Assembly: GCA_009780795.1 (NCBI GenBank)
Contig: WQZJ01000044.1
Span: forward strand, 1 to 9,366
Length of the DNA stretch: 9,366 nt
Direction: 5' to 3'
From: Methanomassiliicoccaceae archaeon
GTDB taxonomy: Archaea > Thermoplasmatota > Thermoplasmata > Methanomassiliicoccales > Methanomethylophilaceae
In this document: in pieces, positions 5,729-9,366 of the stretch
Layout: each line of letters starts with the position of its first letter
Position numbering within the stretch: position 1 is the first letter of the stretch
Translations under genes and position numbers: made by a program
The notes under the pieces: model-generated
Database searches by the model: none
Seen by the model: only the letters and a program-made list of their open reading frames with translations
What the model was told of the DNA's origin: nothing

Positions 5729-6922
5729 TCAGCCGTCCGAATCCATGAACGCCTTCGCAAGTTTACTTCGAACTTCACTCATGTCCCTTATCGTGATCGT
5801 ATGCGTTTCGTTCAGATGATAACAGGCCATGTCCGCCTCGTACGGCGTAATTGAACGATCCTTCTCAAGCGCCTTCCGCAGCCTTCTCAATCTTCTTTCC
5901 GGAACCTCTTCGTTCTCACAGATGTGTTCCGTCACCCTTCTCAGGAAGTGGTCCACATCCTCCTCTGAACGTATGTTGCCTGCAGGATAGACTGTCCCCA
6001 TGACCTTCTCCGTGAGCCTCGCATCCCCTTTCCCTTTGTCGAAGAGAGCTATGAACATCCTTATCTCAGCGTCGGTCGCAGCCATCTCCTCATTGTATCT
6101 TTCGTCGGATAGGGAGTCCCTAGCCTTTCTCAAAAGGTTACCTAATCTCTCGCGGTCCCATAACGCTACCTTACCATCCGCAGCCTCGTAAGCCTGCTTT
6201 GTGAAGTAGTTGTTGGTCACAACGACCGCGACATCGGCCTTGTAGTGTTCCTTGCCTAGAAACGCCTCTTGGACCGCTTTAATGCCTATTTTTGATTCGG
6301 AACGCTTGCATTGAAAGGCATAAACATCTTTGTCTAGGACTGCGGTGATATCAATACCGTAATCTCCAGACCCTTTGGTCACCTTTACCTTCCGGAAACC
6401 GCTCATTTCCAATAATTCCGCAACATATTGTTCGAAATCATGCCCTTTCATCCCGTCGACCTCAGTTATCAGTGCCTTCTGCAACCGTTCGGAGTATGAG
6501 GGTCGTAATTTTCTTCTCATATCGTAGAGCCTGAACCTGAGGGAATACCATCTGTTGGGCCTGTCGCTCATCCAAAAGAGTTCCGTGAAAGCCCTTACGA
6601 ACGTTATGAGAAGGATAACGAGCACGGAAAGGAGCAAAGAGACGTTCCAAAGAACGATGACCACAGCGACGGCGGAAGACCAGAAGAACATCTCGAATGA
6701 TATCGGATCACTGTTCAACACAGTCCTTCTGAATGTTCTCGGTATGAGATCGTCATCTTTATCGTAGACAAGTCGCTGCAACAATATCCGTAACACGATC
6801 AACGGAGGGATCACCGCAAAAGCATAAAGGCCGAAACTGAGGCTCAGGAAAGGCACAGCTATGAGAACGATGAAACACATTACAACATCCGCTATGAGAA
6901 CATCCCTTCTGCGCATTCGCAT
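5729..6922 (-). CDS. Membrane-anchored Mrr-family nuclease
   Basis: The 397-residue product starts at ATG 6922 with no clear Shine-Dalgarno; a TTAGATAT box (6946-6953) lies about 27 bases upstream. Residues 8-50 and 79-117 are strongly hydrophobic, probably two pairs of membrane helices. A basic region (about 120-155) leads to a restriction-endonuclease-like Mrr_cat domain (about 158-265): GHDFEQYVAELL with E164, GSGDYGID with D187 and D191, and AFQCKR with Q204 and K206. These form the expected E...D...QxK active site. The last 130 residues are charged and helical and I do not recognise them. Family members cleave DNA, some only modified DNA; the membrane anchor suggests action on incoming DNA or cleavage near the envelope. 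The gene converges with the kinase gene, and no methyltransferase partner is in view, so a standard restriction-modification pair is unlikely here. Confidence 0.83.
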   Translation of the reverse strand: MRMRRRDVLIADVVMCFIVLIAVPFLSLSFGLYAFAVIPPLIVLRILLQRLVYDKDDDLIPRTFRRTVLNSDPISFEMFFWSSAVAVVIVLWNVSLLLSVLVILLITFVRAFTELFWMSDRPNRWYSLRFRLYDMRRKLRPSYSERLQKALITEVDGMKGHDFEQYVAELLEMSGFRKVKVTKGSGDYGIDITAVLDKDVYAFQCKRSESKIGIKAVQEAFLGKEHYKADVAVVVTNNYFTKQAYEAADGKVALWDRERLGNLLRKARDSLSDERYNEEMAATDAEIRMFIALFDKGKGDARLTEKVMGTVYPAGNIRSEEDVDHFLRRVTEHICENEEVPERRLRRLRKALEKDRSITPYEADMACYHLNETHTITIRDMSEVRSKLAKAFMDSDG

Positions 6923-6963
6923 CCCATAGATGCAATGAATGCTGCATATCTAATACTTTCTGC

Positions 6964-7068
6964 TCAGTCCACCATGGCCGAGATCGCTATCGCGAATGCC
7001 GTGAGAACGAACATGACCGCTATCAATATCACCATGAGCTTGTTCCTGCGGTCCGATTTCGCTGACAT
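6964..7068 (-). CDS. 34-residue single-helix membrane protein
   Basis: Reading the minus strand from ATG 7068 to TGA 6964 gives 34 residues: a short basic N-terminus (residues 1-10, including K4, R7, R8 and K10), then an uninterrupted hydrophobic stretch LMVILIAVMFVLTAFAIAIS and a short AMVD tail. The shape is a single membrane helix with a positively charged end, which usually places that end in the cytoplasm. TATAAA on the + strand at 7091-7096 (TTTATA in the gene's direction) is centred about 26 bases before the ATG, exactly the leaderless distance, and there is no Shine-Dalgarno. It ends 41 bases before the Mrr-like gene begins on the same strand, so it could be co-transcribed with it or be independent. 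I recognise no family; it could be a regulatory small protein, a toxin-like peptide or an accessory of the nuclease. Confidence 0.6.
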   Translation of the reverse strand: MSAKSDRRNKLMVILIAVMFVLTAFAIAISAMVD

Positions 7069-7090
7069 CGACGGTCAATATGATGCGAGG

Positions 7091-7096
7091 TATAAA
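7091..7096 (-). promoter_or_regulatory. TATA box for the 34-residue membrane gene
   Basis: TTTATA on the minus strand is centred about 26 bases upstream of ATG 7068. The spacing predicts transcription starting at or next to the start codon. Confidence 0.6.
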
Positions 7097-7142
7097 GACA
7101 TAGCGCGGATAATACAAAAGCGCTCACGCCGCACAGGGAAGA

Positions 7143-7190
7143 AGTAAAAGGAAGTTAAAGGGTTTTTTTCGCTTGTTCCGATCTGCTTGT
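7143..7190 (-). terminator. 3' tail and probable terminator of the first transporter gene
   Basis: After the stop, the minus strand carries a pyrimidine-rich stretch with short T-runs (CCCTTTAAC, CTTCCTTTTAC), as expected of an archaeal oligo-T terminator without a hairpin. The same stretch with few changes follows the paralogous gene at 7855-7901, which argues that it was duplicated with the gene and kept. Confidence 0.45.
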
Positions 7191-7709
7191 TCAGAAGACC
7201 GGGAGCTTCTCTGTCGACAATGCGAACGCCAGGTACAGTGCAAGTACACCGCCGAGGAGACCGAATATACCGTACAGGAGCGAGAACGCATCCACGGTGC
7301 TCGGGCTGACGGACAGACCGACGAACAGATAGAGCAGTGCGATGAAGAACAGCATGATCGCCAAGAGCTTCGGTGCACCGACCAGGAACGCTATGAGTGC
7401 GAAGACGATGAAGAATATCGCCGCGATCACGAATGCGAACCAGGAGGTCATGAGGCATATCGGCACCATGATGAGTGCTATCGCCACGAATGCGAACAAC
7501 GATGTTGCGAACGCATTGCCGCTCCTAATGGCGGAAACGGTGAGTACAATGAATGCAATTCCAATCACAGGCGCGAGTCCCAGTGCCGGCGCCATGAGTC
7601 CCCAGTCCAAAGACGAGAACGCCTCGATGCCGAGGAACCCGAATATCAACGCGATGAAGGCCGTCAAGAAGAGGCCTGCAACCGTCGGGTCTATACGATT
7701 TTCTGACAT
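7191..7709 (-). CDS. AceTr/SatP-family (GPR1/FUN34/YaaH) transporter, copy 1
   Basis: The 172-residue product is almost entirely hydrophobic, with about six membrane helices. The N-terminus IDPTVAGLFLTAF corresponds to the family signature NPAPLGLxxF. RSGNAFATSLFAF matches the RGNTFAATAF region after helix 2, and the C-terminal ALYLAFALSTEKLPVF matches the family ending. The family moves acetate, succinate or related monocarboxylates; the substrate here is unknown, and the signature is altered (PAP reads PTV). ATG 7709 is chosen over an in-frame GTG at 7721 because the paralog begins with the same MSENR at the same place. The leader carries a hairpin, and the Shine-Dalgarno (GGGATGGT) is weaker than in copy 2. 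Both copies have 172 residues and the same orientation, and have diverged clearly, mostly in loops and the middle helices. Acetate supply for anabolism is a plausible role in a methylotrophic methanogen. Confidence 0.78.
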   Translation of the reverse strand: MSENRIDPTVAGLFLTAFIALIFGFLGIEAFSSLDWGLMAPALGLAPVIGIAFIVLTVSAIRSGNAFATSLFAFVAIALIMVPICLMTSWFAFVIAAIFFIVFALIAFLVGAPKLLAIMLFFIALLYLFVGLSVSPSTVDAFSLLYGIFGLLGGVLALYLAFALSTEKLPVF

Positions 7710-7725
7710 TTTTATTACCATCCCA

Positions 7726-7745
7726 TTGCGCTTTTACTCGCGCAA
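7726..7745 (-). promoter_or_regulatory. 5' leader hairpin of transporter copy 1
   Basis: TTGCGC (7745-7740) and GCGCAA (7731-7726) form a perfect six-pair stem with an eight-base loop. It ends 16 bases before the start codon and begins within a few bases of the transcript start predicted from the TATA box. A related hairpin stands at the same place before copy 2. It may act in RNA as a stability or translation element, or in DNA as an operator. Confidence 0.55.
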
Positions 7746-7769
7746 CAAGAATAGTATGCGCGTTTAAAG

Positions 7770-7777
7770 TATATAAA
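7770..7777 (-). promoter_or_regulatory. TATA box of transporter copy 1
   Basis: TTTATATA on the minus strand predicts transcription starting near 7748, giving a leader of about 37 bases that opens with the hairpin. Confidence 0.65.
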
Positions 7778-7854
7778 TATCCCTAAAGAAGGACCGTGCT
7801 GACAGAACATTCTGTTGCGCTGGACAACAAAACTGACCTTCTCAAGAAAGGATA

Positions 7855-7901
7855 AGTAAAAGGAAAGTAAAAGGTTTGTTCGCTCGTTCCGATCAACTTG
7901 T
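7855..7901 (-). terminator. 3' tail and probable terminator of the second transporter gene
   Basis: It is nearly the same sequence as the tail of copy 1: pyrimidine-rich with short T-runs and no evident hairpin. It lies about 80 bases before the TATA box of copy 1, so each copy appears to be its own transcription unit. Confidence 0.45.
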
Positions 7902-8420
7902 TCAGATGACCGGCATTTTCTGCGTGCCGAGTGCGACCGCCATGTACGTTGAAACGATGAACGCAAGGAGACCGAACAGACCGAACGCCGCCGCAAAGAT
8001 GGGCTGCTCGTCTGCGGATCCTACGAAGAATCCAACGAACAGGTAGAGCAGTGCGGTGAGTATGAGCAGGAGCGCCATGAGCTTCGGTGCGCCGATTATG
8101 AATGCGACGATCGCGAAGATCAGGAAGAACACTGCTGCCGCGTAGAAGACTATCGCGGAGAGCAGAAGTCCGACGCCTACTGCGAAGAGCGCGATCGCGA
8201 TGAATGCGAACAACGCCGTTGCAAATCCATTGCCGGCTTTACCAGCCATGTATGCGAACACTAACATTACAATACCGATCATCGGTGCAAATGCCGTGGC
8301 GACGGCGAGAAGCTCGTCGTTGCCGCCGTACAGCTGCACACCCAATAAGCCGAAGAACAACGTTATGAAACCGACCAGGTAAAGGCCGGCAACCGTTGGG
8401 TCGACACGATTTTCTGACAT
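7902..8420 (-). CDS. AceTr/SatP-family (GPR1/FUN34/YaaH) transporter, copy 2
   Basis: The 172-residue, six-helix product is paralogous to the next gene downstream. VDPTVAGLYLVGF stands for the NPAPLGLxxF signature, KAGNGFATALFAF for the segment after helix 2, and STYMAVALGTQKMPVI for the family ending. It begins at ATG 8420 (MSENRVDPTVAG), preceded at 8435-8426 by a strong GGAGGTTGAT Shine-Dalgarno; the frame is open to 8459, but that part is the hairpin leader. Family members carry acetate or succinate across the membrane; the substrate is not readable from sequence. Matched length, leader and tail show a tandem duplication of a whole unit. The better ribosome binding site suggests stronger translation than copy 1. 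Different expression or substrate could explain why both were kept. Confidence 0.78.
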   Translation of the reverse strand: MSENRVDPTVAGLYLVGFITLFFGLLGVQLYGGNDELLAVATAFAPMIGIVMLVFAYMAGKAGNGFATALFAFIAIALFAVGVGLLLSAIVFYAAAVFFLIFAIVAFIIGAPKLMALLLILTALLYLFVGFFVGSADEQPIFAAAFGLFGLLAFIVSTYMAVALGTQKMPVI

Positions 8421-8425
8421 TTTTA

Positions 8426-8435
8426 TCAACCTCCA
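8426..8435 (-). promoter_or_regulatory. Strong Shine-Dalgarno of transporter copy 2
   Basis: GGAGGTTGAT, six bases before ATG 8420, is close to the full anti-16S complement. It begins directly after the leader hairpin, so folding or protein binding there could control access to it. Confidence 0.7.
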
Positions 8436-8459
8436 TTGCACGGTTTCAATACCGCGCAA
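8436..8459 (-). promoter_or_regulatory. 5' leader hairpin of transporter copy 2
   Basis: TTGCGCGGT (8459-8451) pairs with ACCGTGCAA (8444-8436) through nine pairs, one of them G-U, with a six-base loop. Compared with copy 1 the stem is longer and the loop differs, but the outer TTGC/GCAA pairs and the distance to the start are kept. Confidence 0.55.
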
Positions 8460-8485
8460 CTTAGTAGCGTATTGGTTTTACGGAG

Positions 8486-8495
8486 TATATATAAT
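8486..8495 (-). promoter_or_regulatory. TATA box of transporter copy 2
   Basis: ATTATATATA on the minus strand predicts a start near 8465 and a leader of about 45 bases containing the hairpin. Confidence 0.65.
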
Positions 8496-8590
8496 AATCG
8501 CACGAAAAAGTTATATTTTTGCTCTTTTTCAAGATTTTAGGGCAAAGTTACCACTGTTTTACACCGCCGATCCCCGTCCCCTCGAAGTGC

Positions 8591-8606
8591 ATTAACGGCG
8601 GTTAAT
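8591..8606. repeat. Palindrome ATTAAC-N4-GTTAAT after the recombinase stop
   Basis: The half-sites are identical to those of the array at 4170-4304, but the centre is four bases (GGCG) instead of three. It touches the recombinase stop codon. It may be a lone related binding site, part of a recombination site, or coincidence. Confidence 0.5.
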
Positions 8607-9366
8607 CTACCATGGGGGACTCGGGGACGTTCCCGAGTCCTTTATAAACTCACTCTGTGTGTTCCTCGGAACTTTAGTTCGGGATGCCATTATTCTCTGC
8701 ACCTCTCCGAACTCGTTCTCGGTGACCGCTTTAGCGGCGTTATGTTGGATGAACAGACCATCCCATCTCATGCGCCCGGCATACACCGGATTGTGGAGTA
8801 TGTTCCTCAGATTGTATTTGTTCCAAGGATTCGAACGTCTTGTCAAGATGCCGTTCCGGTTCAGCAGATAGCATATGCTGTCCATCGTCATCCCGTCGAG
8901 GTAGCGGCGGAATATTTCCTTCACCGTTTCCATCTCACCCTCGACGGCGGCAAGCTCACCGTTGTTTATCCTATAACCGAAGGGCGGCGTGAATCCCATG
9001 ATCTGTCCTTTGGACGTTTCTGCCTTCTCTCTCATCCCTATCTTCGTCCTTTCGCCGATCTGCTCGCTTTCAAGCTGCGCGATCCTTTGTATCATATCCA
9101 CGACGAATCTTCCCAATGCAGTGGACGTATCCAATGATTCGGTGGATGAGACGAACTTCTTATCGTTCCGTTCCAAATGGTCCATCATTCCCATGAAGTT
9201 CCTGCTGTTCCTGTGGATACGATCCATCTTGACAACGGCGACCGCATCCCATTTATCGATATTGGACATCATCCTTGCGTATTCAGGTCGTTTGTCATTC
9301 CTTCCTGAATAGCCGTCATCCACATATTCATCCTGTATTGTCCAGTCCTGTGACTCCGCGTACGCC
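8607..9366 (-). CDS. Serine recombinase, N-terminus beyond the window
   Basis: The frame is open to the right edge, so the start and the catalytic Ser region are not in view. Visible, in order: AYAESQDWTIQDEYVDDGYSG and KMDRIHRNSRNF from the resolvase catalytic domain, the long E-helix TALGRFVVDMIQRIAQLESEQIGERT, then a recombinase DNA-binding domain (GFTPPFGY ... NLRNILHNPVYAGRMRW). The visible part has about 252 residues. The protein then ends abruptly in SEFIKDSGTSPSPPW and TAG, without the zinc ribbon and coiled coil usual in large serine recombinases. The last residues are encoded by a perfect inverted repeat, suggesting a 3' truncation or junction. By family it would integrate, excise or invert DNA with a covalent serine-DNA link. 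It is the only gene here seen to end in TAG. Whether it is active cannot be judged. Confidence 0.85.
   Translation of the reverse strand, partial: AYAESQDWTIQDEYVDDGYSGRNDKRPEYARMMSNIDKWDAVAVVKMDRIHRNSRNFMGMMDHLERNDKKFVSSTESLDTSTALGRFVVDMIQRIAQLESEQIGERTKIGMREKAETSKGQIMGFTPPFGYRINNGELAAVEGEMETVKEIFRRYLDGMTMDSICYLLNRNGILTRRSNPWNKYNLRNILHNPVYAGRMRWDGLFIQHNAAKAVTENEFGEVQRIMASRTKVPRNTQSEFIKDSGTSPSPPW
8617..8640. repeat. Inverted repeat within the recombinase 3' end
   Basis: GGACTCGGG (8617-8625) and CCCGAGTCC (8632-8640) are exactly complementary, with a six-base loop. It codes for the final residues of the recombinase. No T-tract follows on the minus strand, so it is not a standard terminator; it may be a recombination or insertion junction or an RNA hairpin. 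Confidence 0.6.

Noticed and set aside
7173..7706. 177-residue + strand frame over transporter copy 1
   Set aside because: It is an Arg/Glu/Cys-rich composition artefact antisense to a clear six-helix membrane protein with its own promoter and paralog.
8520..8650. Possible tRNA or tRNA-fragment attachment site near the recombinase
   Set aside because: The GC-rich repeat recalls a tRNA arm, but no acceptor, D-arm or anticodon arm can be drawn.
8742..9137. 131-residue + strand frame over the recombinase
   Set aside because: It is antisense to a frame with clear recombinase motifs and has no domain of its own.

Overview
The window looks archaeal, most likely a Methanomassiliicoccales/Thermoplasmata-type methanogen. 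This is inferred from gene content and signals, not from a marker gene. AT-rich TATA-like boxes sit about 24-27 bases upstream of several start codons (chlI-like, the GIY-YIG-like gene, a 34-residue membrane gene), as expected for leaderless archaeal transcripts. Other genes (the second transporter, the zeta-like kinase, the Cys-rich protein) have Shine-Dalgarno sequences. Every gene whose stop is visible uses TAA or TGA except the recombinase, which ends in TAG. That fits, but does not prove, a host in which amber codons are depleted.

Left part (1-4071, all + strand): the 3' part of an ArsM-like SAM methyltransferase; a 67-residue Cys-rich protein; a metal-chelatase pair, an AAA+ ChlI-like motor overlapping a ChlD-like AAA+/VWA protein; and a small protein resembling a GIY-YIG fold with an eroded active site. 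No large CobN/ChlH-type subunit is in view, so the metal and macrocycle are unknown.

Centre (4072-4828): about 757 bases of strongly AT-rich DNA with no convincing gene. It carries four perfect copies and several degenerate copies of a 15-base palindrome, ATTAAC-N3-GTTAAT, largely in 30-base register, plus three copies of ATCACATTAA. This is the most unusual structure in the window and looks like a protein-binding array (operator, partition site or replication origin).

Right part: a small ORF translationally coupled to a zeta-toxin/COG4185-like P-loop kinase (+, possible toxin-antitoxin pair); then on the minus strand a membrane-anchored Mrr-family nuclease, a 34-residue single-helix membrane protein, two tandem paralogous AceTr/SatP-family (GPR1/FUN34/YaaH) transporters, and a serine recombinase running off the right edge. 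The two transporter genes share a similar 5' leader with a hairpin beginning almost at the predicted transcript start, and similar 3' tails, so the whole transcription unit was duplicated. The kinase pair, nuclease, recombinase and AT-rich array together look like an accessory, partly mobile or defence-related segment next to a metabolic one.
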